Below, piece by piece: positions 1-6,906 of a stretch of 9,852 nt of DNA. The DNA is from Bacteroidia bacterium. Its GTDB lineage: Bacteria; Bacteroidota; Bacteroidia; JABDFU01. The notes under the pieces were generated by a model. It worked only from the letters and a program-made list of their open reading frames with translations. It was not told the DNA's origin and ran no database searches. A program made the position numbers and the translations under genes. The DNA lies in NCBI GenBank assembly GCA_020849195.1, contig JADLGT010000393.1, positions 1 through 9,852 on the forward strand, given 5' to 3'. Positions within the stretch are counted from its first letter, which is position 1. Every line of letters begins with the position of its first letter.

Positions 1-1
1 C

Positions 2-376
2 ATTAGAAATTATAAAATAAAAGACAGTTCCATCACGGTTAATGCGAACAAATTACAAGGATATTGGGGCTTTGAAACAAATGTGTTAGGGACAAAATAT
101 GTTAGCACCGGACAGTCGGCAGGAGCAACAACAGTTCCAAACCCTATAGCAAGCACCTCTCCAATCCCTTCCGGATCTTGTTTGGTAACAGGTGCTTTTA
201 CGACTCCGTTAAAAATAACCGGAAGCGAAACAAAAGATGTTACAGTTGTTATATCCCTTTCCACTAACAAAAGTTTTGAATGGAAAGACGCTAACACGAA
301 CGGAGTTTACGAACCCGCTGCCGGCGACACAGTTACAGATATGGGGGTTCGCGGACTGCTGCCTATTGTGCAGTAA
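2..376 (+). CDS. C-terminal part of a secreted/surface protein of unknown function (5' truncated)
   Basis: The frame is open from base 2 to a TAA at 374-376, giving 124 residues with no start inside the window. A GTG at 83 lies in frame, but coding-like sequence continues upstream of it, so I treat this as the tail of a longer gene. The protein is rich in Thr, Ser, Gly and Val with alternating polar and hydrophobic residues, which suggests beta-sandwich structure and export. Near the end there is a D-A-N-T-N-G-V-Y-E-P stretch, resembling a short calcium-binding loop (DxNxNG), followed by a GDTV.DMGVRGL segment. I do not recognise a named family. It faces the minus-strand receptor/lipoprotein operon convergently, so a shared function cannot be assumed. 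That it is a real gene is fairly secure; that it is secreted is inference from composition. Confidence 0.7.
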   Translation: MRNYKIKDSSITVNANKLQGYWGFETNVLGTKYVSTGQSAGATTVPNPIASTSPIPSGSCLVTGAFTTPLKITGSETKDVTVVISLSTNKSFEWKDANTNGVYEPAAGDTVTDMGVRGLLPIVQ

Positions 377-693
377 AAGAATATAACACATTCTGCAGAA
401 CATCTGTAAGAGAAGGCGAAGCGGTTAAATACATTTTCTCATTCAGTAAACTCTTATTGCCCAATGTGTTTTTTAAATACTGCGCGTGTTGCGAATAATA
501 AACGGAACTTGTTGAAAATACTCCATCGAGCGGATTAATTGATGATGAGACCGTGTACTCCGCAAAATTGCGCACATCAATACAAAAGGGGCAGTTAAAT
601 TTATTTTAATTGAAGTAGGCATGGTAAATAGTAAATTTATTTCGTTGTAATGAAGATCGACGTTTTTTTTGAAATGTGAAATCGAGCACTATC
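377..693. other. Convergent intergenic region, no convincing gene
   Basis: This 317-bp stretch lies between the ends of two converging genes. Several short frames are open on both strands, including a minus-strand frame (about 605 down to 363) whose first residues read N-C-P-F-C-I-D. That resembles the CxxC motif of carboxymuconolactone decarboxylase/AhpD-like proteins. The rest of the frame does not continue that family, the frame is interrupted by a TAA at 606-608, and no plausible start is present. I regard it as non-coding or at most an unrecognisable remnant. The right part contains a possible terminator for plus-strand transcripts. Confidence 0.5.
643..670 (+). terminator. Possible intrinsic terminator
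   Basis: A 5-bp stem (643-647 with 658-662, one G-U pair) and a 10-nt loop are followed at once by eight T residues (663-670). It has the right orientation to end transcripts coming from the plus-strand gene that stops at 376. The stem is short and the distance from that stop codon is over 260 bp, so this is tentative. Confidence 0.35.
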
Positions 694-1557
694 TCATTTT
701 ATTTTTTTACCACTTGTTGAAACCATTGCTACATTAAAAAAACCAACAGCCTTTGCAACTGCTTTCGCATTTGTATTTTTAATATTAGTTGCCACGTTGG
801 CCGGAGGTTCGGCAAAAAGTCCTCCATTAGTTGTTTGTATTTGTACTTGAAGAAAAAAGTAATATGTCTCTGCGCTTATTGAGTGTAATTCAACAGCACA
901 AGTATCTCCCAAAACATATCCTTTAAAAGGGTTTATTGACTCGCGTACCGGAACAATAAATGGCAAGCCATCGCCACCGGGTCCGCCAATCGCGCCATCT
1001 ATCGATAAGTCTAATTGCTGTGGCGATAACAGGCTATCGTTTTTAAATGCTTTTATCCAATAGTAATCGGGACGGTCTTTAATGTCTTGTGCATAAAAAC
1101 TTGTATAATAGGCTTTAGGCAAAATGGGATTGTCGCCTTTTCTAAATTCATAATTCATCGAATCTATTGCCGGCACAGGATTAGCTATGGCAAACGATTG
1201 GTAGTTTTCCCCTCCATAAGCAATAGAGAGAGTATATGAATTGCCCGGGTGTACCAATGTGTCGCCGGCTACAGGAGTCCAAGTGTACCAACCGTTATTA
1301 TTGTAATCAGTAAAGTTGAATGTATTTCCTTTATTATCGGTAATGCTAACTGTAGCGCCTAATGCAGCGGGGCAAGGCGCATTATTAAAATAGGCCGCTG
1401 TTTGCGAAAGTACAATATATTGGCTACCCGATTTACTGTTAATAAACGCGCTTACGGATAGTTGTGCTACACCTTCATCAAGTTTAACATTAATAACTTT
1501 TTGGCAACCCAAACACAAAATTACCGGCAGTAAAATAGATATGATTTTAGTTCGCAT
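694..1557 (-). CDS. DUF4249 family outer-membrane lipoprotein
   Basis: The product is a 287-residue lipoprotein partner of the upstream TonB-dependent receptor. Residues 1-17 form a short signal peptide with a hydrophobic core and an L-C-L-G-C lipobox, so Cys18 should be the lipidated residue; Cys rather than Leu at -3 is slightly unusual. After the anchor, the C-Q-K-V-I-N-V-K-L-D start and the following beta-strand segment (about 30-125) match the N-terminus of DUF4249 proteins as I know them from Bacteroidota. The C-terminal segment with F-A-E-P-P-A-N-V..N-I (about 248-259) and G-F-F-N-V (272-276) is also typical. Family length is usually around 270-400 residues, so it appears complete. Its ATG shares one base with the receptor stop codon (TAATG), implying translational coupling. 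By analogy with SusC/SusD-type pairs it could bind ligand at the cell surface, but DUF4249 has no established function and that role is inference. Confidence 0.85.
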   Translation of the reverse strand: MRTKIISILLPVILCLGCQKVINVKLDEGVAQLSVSAFINSKSGSQYIVLSQTAAYFNNAPCPAALGATVSITDNKGNTFNFTDYNNNGWYTWTPVAGDTLVHPGNSYTLSIAYGGENYQSFAIANPVPAIDSMNYEFRKGDNPILPKAYYTSFYAQDIKDRPDYYWIKAFKNDSLLSPQQLDLSIDGAIGGPGGDGLPFIVPVRESINPFKGYVLGDTCAVELHSISAETYYFFLQVQIQTTNGGLFAEPPANVATNIKNTNAKAVAKAVGFFNVAMVSTSGKKIK

Positions 1558-3959
1558 TAAAATTTAAAATTAAATGATACGGCAGGAATTACTCTTCCGA
1601 TTATTGAATACTGCACTGCTTGGGTCTGTTGAACGTTGTCGGGATTTTGTTGAAAGTAAACCGAGAACGGATTCAACCTGTTATACACATTATAAACAGA
1701 AGCAACAACAAACCATTCCCACTTACGGTGTTCTTTTTTCTTTTGGTAAAGCGTAACCGATAAATCAAGGCGATGGTACGGAGGGATGCGGTAATTATTT
1801 CGAGAACCTTGTGAATTATGTGGAACAATAATGGTAGCAGAATTATTGGGATCGGCTGCAACAACAAGGTCGATTCGATTTGTTGGAAATGTAGTTGGAG
1901 TTCCTGTCATAAAAACAAAATTAGCCGAAAACTCAATTCGTGCATTAAGGGTATAATTTGACACGACATTCAAGTTGTGCAACTTATCAAAACGGTTGGG
2001 ATACCAATTATTTTGATTAATGCCATCTACTTTTCTTTCGGTGCGAGCAAGGGTATAGCTTATCCAACCTGTAAATTTTCCTTTGGTTTTACGTACATAC
2101 AACTCCGCTCCATAGGCACGGCCAATACCGGTCATTAAGTCGGCTTCAAGGTATTGGTTGAGGCGTAGCTGAGCACCATCAATATAATCGATTTGGTTTT
2201 GCATGTATTTGTAATACGTTTCAACCGAAGTTTCGTACATATTATTCTTTCCGAAATTTTTAAAATACCCTATTGCTTCCTGATCGGAAATTTGAGGCTT
2301 TATATTATTTGTAGAAGGTGTCCATACATCAAGCGGAATAGAGGCTGCGGTATTGGAAATAAGATGCAAGTACTGAGTTGTGCGATTATAGCTTAATTTA
2401 ATTGAGCTTGATTCGGTGATATCTATTTTGGCTGCAAATCTCGGTTCAAAGTTGTTGTAGTTTTGTACGTCGGTATTTTGTGGAGCAAATGTGCGTGTGT
2501 TTACCAATTTACGTGTATTGGGCTCGGCGTAGTTGAATGTGTAAACGCTGTCTCCGCCAAGATATTGATAAGAAGAAATGCGGAGGCCATACTCAAGAAT
2601 AATCAAGTCGCCTATTTTTTGTTCGTTGGAAATATACACAGCCGATTCAAGTGCAAATTTATCTTTCAAACTAAAATCGGTTGAAGCGCCCAGGCTGGTT
2701 GCCCGTGCCGTACCCGGAACAAAATTGTAATAGGTTGACTGCGCACCAAACCGAATTGTGTTTTTGGTATTGAGAAAATAAGTAAACTCGGGCTTAACAC
2801 TATAATTTATAATTTTCGATTTCCATAAGAAGTGGTCTCTTCCGCCGTTTGAGCCAAACTCTACCGAGTAGTCGTAGTTACTGTATATGAGCGATGTGTT
2901 TAGAAACACTTTTTCTCCAAACACATGATTCCAACGCAGTGTTCCGGTGGCATTGCCCCAGTTGAAACCAAATACATTTGCTGCCCCAAACACATCACGG
3001 CCAAGGTAGCCCGATAGAAACAAACGATTTTTATCACTGAATGTATAATTAGCTTTTGCCGTCAAATCATAAAAATAAAACTTAGACCCTTTTAAATCGC
3101 TATTCAGAAAAGGTTTTGCCAGCACATCTACATACGACCTTCTTCCCGCCACAATAAACGATCCTTTGCCTTTTGCCATTGGGCCTTCCACCGAAAGCCG
3201 GCTAAAGATTATACCTACACCGCCGTTTACTTCAAATTTCTTATTGTTTCCATCTTTCATCCTCACATCAAGTATAGAAGATAAGCGCCCGCCGTATTGA
3301 GCCGGAATACCTCCTTTAATAAGTTTTACATCTTTCACCGCATCGGGGTTAAATACTGAAAAGAAACCGAACAAGTGAGACGAATTAAATACAGGAGCTT
3401 CATCAAGCAGCACAAGATTTTGATCGATGGTGCCACCGCGTACATTAAACCCGCTGGCACCTTCGCCAACAGTAGTAACGCCGGGCAGCAATTGTATGCT
3501 GCGTATTACATCAACCTCGCCAAGCAAAGCAGGAATTTTTTTTATCGATTTAATGTCGAGCTTATTAATGCTCATCTCAACGTTTTTCACATTTGCATCT
3601 TCATTTTCTGCGCTTACGGTTACTTCTTGCAACTGTTTAACCTCTTCCACAAGTTCTACATTTGAGGATGTATCATTATAGAGCCGTATTTGTTTTGAAA
3701 CAGGCAGATAACCTAATGAATTATAAACTACTGTATAATTCCCTTCAGGAATTGAAATGGAATAAAAGCCATACACATTTGACGCAGCACCTGTTTTTAA
3801 TTCCTTTACAAATATGGTAGCGCCAATAATTATTTCTCCGTTTTTCGCATCCTTAACATATCCACTGAAAGTGTGACTTGCAGGTTGAACAGTCGAAATT
3901 TTTTGAGAAAAAACAGAAGAGAAAAAAAGATGGAGCAGAAAAATAAATAACGTTTTCAT
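1557..3959 (-). CDS. TonB-dependent outer-membrane receptor with carboxypeptidase-regulatory-like domain
   Basis: The 800-residue protein imports a ligand across the outer membrane using TonB-ExbBD energy. Residues 1-19 are a signal peptide (Lys2, then a Leu/Phe-rich core, cleavage near S-Q). Residues about 29-115 form a carboxypeptidase D regulatory-like domain (F-S-G-Y-V-K-D...G-A-T-I-F-V, then Y-G-F-Y-S-I and Y-T-V-V-Y-N-S-L-G-Y). The plug follows at about 125-235: I-Q-L-L-P-G-V at 155-161, G-F-N-V-R-G-G at 170-176 and L-I-K-G-G-I-P-A-Q-Y-G-G-R at 213-225. The rest is rich in aromatic, alternating residues of a 22-stranded barrel and ends in a C-terminal Phe (F-N-F-K-F), as expected for an outer-membrane protein. 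The length fits this receptor class and is shorter than typical SusC proteins (about 1000 residues). It is the first gene of a two-gene operon with the DUF4249 lipoprotein. The ligand cannot be read from sequence. Confidence 0.93.
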   Translation of the reverse strand: MKTLFIFLLHLFFSSVFSQKISTVQPASHTFSGYVKDAKNGEIIIGATIFVKELKTGAASNVYGFYSISIPEGNYTVVYNSLGYLPVSKQIRLYNDTSSNVELVEEVKQLQEVTVSAENEDANVKNVEMSINKLDIKSIKKIPALLGEVDVIRSIQLLPGVTTVGEGASGFNVRGGTIDQNLVLLDEAPVFNSSHLFGFFSVFNPDAVKDVKLIKGGIPAQYGGRLSSILDVRMKDGNNKKFEVNGGVGIIFSRLSVEGPMAKGKGSFIVAGRRSYVDVLAKPFLNSDLKGSKFYFYDLTAKANYTFSDKNRLFLSGYLGRDVFGAANVFGFNWGNATGTLRWNHVFGEKVFLNTSLIYSNYDYSVEFGSNGGRDHFLWKSKIINYSVKPEFTYFLNTKNTIRFGAQSTYYNFVPGTARATSLGASTDFSLKDKFALESAVYISNEQKIGDLIILEYGLRISSYQYLGGDSVYTFNYAEPNTRKLVNTRTFAPQNTDVQNYNNFEPRFAAKIDITESSSIKLSYNRTTQYLHLISNTAASIPLDVWTPSTNNIKPQISDQEAIGYFKNFGKNNMYETSVETYYKYMQNQIDYIDGAQLRLNQYLEADLMTGIGRAYGAELYVRKTKGKFTGWISYTLARTERKVDGINQNNWYPNRFDKLHNLNVVSNYTLNARIEFSANFVFMTGTPTTFPTNRIDLVVAADPNNSATIIVPHNSQGSRNNYRIPPYHRLDLSVTLYQKKKEHRKWEWFVVASVYNVYNRLNPFSVYFQQNPDNVQQTQAVQYSIIGRVIPAVSFNFKF

Positions 3960-4236
3960 CCCAAATTAATTATTGTCAAGTATGATCAACCTATCACAAA
4001 GCCATAATCCTTGAAAATCTTTTTTAAAATGGACAGGTTTAATAGAGTCTTTGAGCAGGTTGTTGGTAAGGACAGAAGCTCCAATGTCGGGTTGACAAGT
4101 AATTTTAAACTCATCCATTTTTTAAAAGTTTCAGAAAATGTTTGTGAATGTACTAATTTCTATTTTGAACATCGCTGTGCTCCTTCCGGTAAGTGTACGA
4201 CAAATCCACACTATACTACCTCGATTATGCTTTAAC

Positions 4237-4267
4237 AATGATAAATATTTTAGACTAATGATAAATA
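4237..4267. repeat. 11-bp direct repeat, 20-bp period
   Basis: AATGATAAATA occurs exactly at 4237-4247 and again at 4257-4267, start to start 20 bp, close to two helical turns. Both copies lie on one DNA face in the divergent promoter region, an arrangement that would suit tandem binding of a regulator. The sequence is AT-rich, so a chance origin is possible. Confidence 0.4.
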
Positions 4268-4369
4268 AAAAACAATAGCCACTACTTTTTGTATAATTTA
4301 TTTTAAATCGAGGTGCTGCAAAAACAAATTGCGCAATCTCCTTAAAGACCAATAAAATTTACGGTTCAT

Positions 4370-4383
4370 CGGGACTATTCCCG
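4370..4383. other. Small perfect hairpin in a GC-richer patch
   Basis: CGGGA at 4370-4374 pairs with TCCCG at 4379-4383 around a CTAT loop. It sits at the left of a patch (about 4361-4445) that is visibly richer in G and C than the flanking DNA, which also holds the small CGC/GCG inverted repeat at 4404-4414. There is no T tract, so it is not a typical terminator. It could be part of a leader RNA or a dispersed intergenic repeat. Confidence 0.35.
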
Positions 4384-4505
4384 CTTCCTCGCTTACAGGT
4401 CATCGCGCTTTGCGTTAGTGTGTTACCTTGCCAATACACAACACGGATTAAAAAACTGCTTTTTATCAGGTGTAGAGTTCGGAGATTTTTTTATATTTAT
4501 GTATA

Positions 4506-4521
4506 ATATACGAATGTATAT
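4506..4521. promoter_or_regulatory. Palindrome upstream of recQ, possible operator
   Basis: ATATAC at 4506-4511 and GTATAT at 4516-4521 form a perfect 6-bp inverted repeat around GAAT, about 50 bp in front of the recQ ATG. A -10-like TATAAT overlaps its left side at 4502-4507. The position suits an operator or promoter element, but no matching -33 element is visible and the site is AT-rich. Confidence 0.3.
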
Positions 4522-4571
4522 CACATTGGCAGGTATTGGTCAATTATTGTTAATTCCACCGTTTTAAAATC

Positions 4572-6773
4572 ATGGAAGCAACGCTGAGTTTACAAACATC
4601 TTTAAAAAAATTTTTTGGTTTCGAAAAATTTAAGGGCGAACAAGAGCAGATTATCTCCAATGTTTTGTTGGGCAACGACACATTTGTGATTATGCCCACC
4701 GGCGGCGGTAAGTCGTTGTGCTACCAACTGCCTGCCTTAATAAGCGAAGGAACCGCAATCATCGTATCGCCATTAATTGCATTAATGAAAAATCAGGTTG
4801 ACGCGATTCGCAATTACGGTGCCGAAGATGGTATCGCACATTTTATGAATTCGTCGCTCAATAAAGCAGAAATTACCAAAGTGAAAGACGATATTGTTTC
4901 GGGGAAAACCAAGATAGTTTATGTTGCCCCCGAATCGCTGAACAAAGAAGACAACATTCATTTTTTAACTGATATTAAAATTTCTTTTTTTGCCATAGAC
5001 GAAGCGCATTGCATTTCAGAATGGGGACATGATTTTCGCCCCGAATACCGCAAACTTCGTCCTATGATAGAGCGTATCGGAAAAGTTCCTATTATAGCGC
5101 TTACCGCAACAGCAACACCAAAAGTTCAGCAGGATATTCAGAAAAATCTGGGAATGCAAAACGCAAAGGTGTTCAAGTCTTCGTTCAATCGCGCTAATCT
5201 GTATTACGAGGTTCGTTCAAAAAATAATGTGGTAAAAGAAATTATTAAGTATGTAAAAAGCCAACCCGGAAAATCGGGTATTATTTATTGCCTAAGTCGA
5301 AAAAAAGTAGAAGAGCTGGCCGAGGTGTTAAAAGTAAATGGCATAAAAGCATTGCCTTACCATGCAGGTCTTGATGCGTCAACGCGTGCGCGTACTCAAG
5401 ATCAGTTTCTGATGGAAGATATTGATGTAATTGTAGCTACTATAGCCTTTGGTATGGGTATTGATAAACCCGATGTTCGTTTTGTCATTCACCACGATAT
5501 TCCCAAAAGTTTAGAAGGCTATTACCAAGAAACCGGTCGCGCAGGGCGCGATGGAGGCGAAGGCAAGTGCATTGTTTTTTATAGCTACGATGACATAGTT
5601 AAGTTAGAAAAATTTATGAAGGGCAAACCTGTAGCCGAGCAGGAAATAGGTCGTCAATTGCTAATGGAAACGGTGTCGTACGCCGAGTCATCGGCCTGCC
5701 GGCGAAAATCTTTGCTGCATTATTTTGGCGAAAACTATAAGCCCGACAATTGCAAAAACTGCGATAATTGTTTGCACCCAAAAACCAAAACGGAGGGAAT
5801 GGATGACGTGGTGCTGATAATTGAAACGGTACTGGAAGTGAAGGAAAAATTTAAAGACGTTCACATACTCAATATCCTCATGGGAAATATGAGTTCGGCT
5901 ATTAAAACATATAAACATAACACACTCGAAATATTCGGCAAAGGTACCGAAGACGATAAGGACGAAAAATACTGGAGCGCTGTTATTCGTCAGGCTGTTC
6001 TACTGGGGCTGTTGGTAAAAGACATTGATAATTATGGATTGCTTAAAGTAAGCAAAGAAGGTAAAGCATTTATAAAGAAACCCTACTCTGTAATGATTAC
6101 CCGCGATCATGATTACGAAAACGATGATAGTGGCGATGATGAGCTAAGCCTTGCCGGTTCGCAAAAAGGCGGCAGCGGTGCCGATCCCGAATTATTTTCT
6201 ACGCTCAAAGATTTATGTAAAAAAACAGCGAAGCAAAAAAACTTACCGCCCTATGTTATTTTCCAAGAAGTTTCACTCGAAGAAATGGCTATTCAATACC
6301 CTATAACCATTGAGGAGTTGAGCCACATTACCGGAGTTGGAGCTAATAAAGCACAAAAATTTGGGAAGCCCTTTGTTGATGTAATAGCAAAATATGTTGC
6401 TGAAAACGAAATCGAAAGACCGCAAGATATGATCGTGAAATCAGTAGTTAATAAATCAGGCTTGAAAGTGTATGTTATTCAGAATATTGACCGTAAGCTG
6501 CCACTGGAAGATATTGCCAAGGCCAAAGGATTAAAAATGGCTCAGCTAATAAATGAAATGTACAGTATCGTATCGTCGGGAACCAAATTAAATATTGGAT
6601 ATTATGTTGACGAACAGATTGATGAAGATCGTCAGGAAGACATTATAGATTATTTTAAAGAAGCTCCGACCGATTCTATAGAAGATGCTATGGAAGAATT
6701 TCGAGATGATGATTTCTCTGAAGAAGAAATAAAACTGATGCGAATTAAGTTTATTTCCGAATACGGGAATTGA
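4572..6773 (+). CDS. recQ: ATP-dependent DNA helicase RecQ
   Basis: This cytoplasmic 3'-5' superfamily 2 DNA helicase acts in recombination and replication-fork repair. All key parts are visible in the 733 residues. Walker A is P-T-G-G-G-K-S (42-48), motif II D-E-A-H (143-146) with the RecQ aromatic-loop sequence after it (C-I-S-E-W-G-H-D-F-R-P), motif III T-A-T-A (178-181) and motif VI Q-E-T-G-R-A-G-R-D-G (319-328). The zinc site uses Cys376, Cys394, Cys397 and Cys400. A winged-helix RQC domain follows (about 408-508), then an acidic Gly/Ser linker (511-540) and an HRDC domain (about 540-610, with I-T-G-V-G-A-N-K-A-Q-K-F-G). Residues 615-733 add an HTH_40-like helical segment and a very acidic tail. 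The extension makes it longer than E. coli RecQ (about 610) but agrees with Bacteroidota RecQ proteins. The ATG at 4572 starts just ahead of the first helicase motif and has no Shine-Dalgarno sequence. Confidence 0.97.
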   Translation: MEATLSLQTSLKKFFGFEKFKGEQEQIISNVLLGNDTFVIMPTGGGKSLCYQLPALISEGTAIIVSPLIALMKNQVDAIRNYGAEDGIAHFMNSSLNKAEITKVKDDIVSGKTKIVYVAPESLNKEDNIHFLTDIKISFFAIDEAHCISEWGHDFRPEYRKLRPMIERIGKVPIIALTATATPKVQQDIQKNLGMQNAKVFKSSFNRANLYYEVRSKNNVVKEIIKYVKSQPGKSGIIYCLSRKKVEELAEVLKVNGIKALPYHAGLDASTRARTQDQFLMEDIDVIVATIAFGMGIDKPDVRFVIHHDIPKSLEGYYQETGRAGRDGGEGKCIVFYSYDDIVKLEKFMKGKPVAEQEIGRQLLMETVSYAESSACRRKSLLHYFGENYKPDNCKNCDNCLHPKTKTEGMDDVVLIIETVLEVKEKFKDVHILNILMGNMSSAIKTYKHNTLEIFGKGTEDDKDEKYWSAVIRQAVLLGLLVKDIDNYGLLKVSKEGKAFIKKPYSVMITRDHDYENDDSGDDELSLAGSQKGGSGADPELFSTLKDLCKKTAKQKNLPPYVIFQEVSLEEMAIQYPITIEELSHITGVGANKAQKFGKPFVDVIAKYVAENEIERPQDMIVKSVVNKSGLKVYVIQNIDRKLPLEDIAKAKGLKMAQLINEMYSIVSSGTKLNIGYYVDEQIDEDRQEDIIDYFKEAPTDSIEDAMEEFRDDDFSEEEIKLMRIKFISEYGN

Positions 6774-6779
6774 CAGTTA

Positions 6780-6819
6780 GCACCGAGATTATGTAATAGA
6801 AATTGTATAATCTCAGTGC
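6780..6819 (+). terminator. Long hairpin after recQ, possible terminator or 3' stabiliser
   Basis: Seven bases after the recQ stop, GCAC and GAGATTAT (6780-6783, 6785-6792) pair with ATAATCTC and GTGC (6807-6814, 6816-6819), with one C/A mismatch between the blocks. The inner part can extend by five more pairs (6793-6797 with 6802-6806, two G-U) to an AGAA tetraloop. No T tract follows, so it is not a canonical intrinsic terminator. Its place suggests it separates recQ from the next operon or protects the mRNA end. Confidence 0.55.
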
Positions 6820-6863
6820 AAGGAGATACCTCACACGATTACAAAAGAGCAAACATTTTTTTA

Positions 6864-6871
6864 TACCTTAG
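6864..6871 (+). promoter_or_regulatory. Candidate Bacteroidota -7 promoter element for the gcdH operon
   Basis: TACCTTAG matches the Bacteroidota -7 consensus TAnnTTTG in all but one base and lies after a T-rich run, 35 bp before the gcdH ATG. This would give a leader of about 25-30 nt. No clear TTTG is found at -33, so the call is weak. It would make the gcdH operon independent of recQ. Confidence 0.35.
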
Positions 6872-6906
6872 CCACCATATCCACACAACAGCTTCGATAA
6901 AAATTT

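Larger units (their letters stand above)
3960..4571. other. Divergent intergenic region between receptor operon and recQ
   Basis: This 612-bp stretch has no convincing gene: the short open frames at 4011-4235 (+) and 4131-4352 (-) have unremarkable sequence and no recognisable domain. Because the flanking genes diverge, it must hold both promoters. It contains an 11-bp direct repeat, a 9-bp inverted repeat (4218-4226 with 4306-4314), a patch at about 4361-4445 that is richer in G and C than its surroundings and carries a perfect small hairpin, and a perfect palindrome in front of recQ. No clear Bacteroidota promoter (TTTG plus TAnnTTTG) could be fixed in either direction. T-A-T-A-T-T-T-A at 4492-4499 is one mismatch from the -7 consensus for recQ but has no upstream partner. 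Confidence 0.6.

Noticed and set aside
563..572. Small GCAA/TTGC hairpin in the convergent gap
   Set aside because: Stem too short, two-base loop, no T tract; not a credible terminator.
473..622. Minus-strand ATG frame of about 49 codons in the convergent gap
   Set aside because: Arg/Ser/Ile-rich random-looking translation, no domain and no homologous pattern I know.
3960..4000. TAATTTG-like -7 element on the minus strand before the receptor gene
   Set aside because: It abuts the ATG, so transcription would start inside the coding region; spacing to any TTTG is also wrong.
4011..4235. Plus-strand 74-codon frame in the divergent intergenic region
   Set aside because: No recognisable domain, Cys- and Phe-scattered composition, no ribosome site or promoter; looks like chance opening.
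4131..4352. Minus-strand 73-codon frame in the same region
   Set aside because: Overlaps the plus frame, low-complexity hydrophobic and basic residues, no family features.
6821..6825. AGGAG resembling a Shine-Dalgarno sequence
   Set aside because: About 80 bases from the gcdH ATG and no start codon at the right distance; Bacteroidota genes here do not use such sites.
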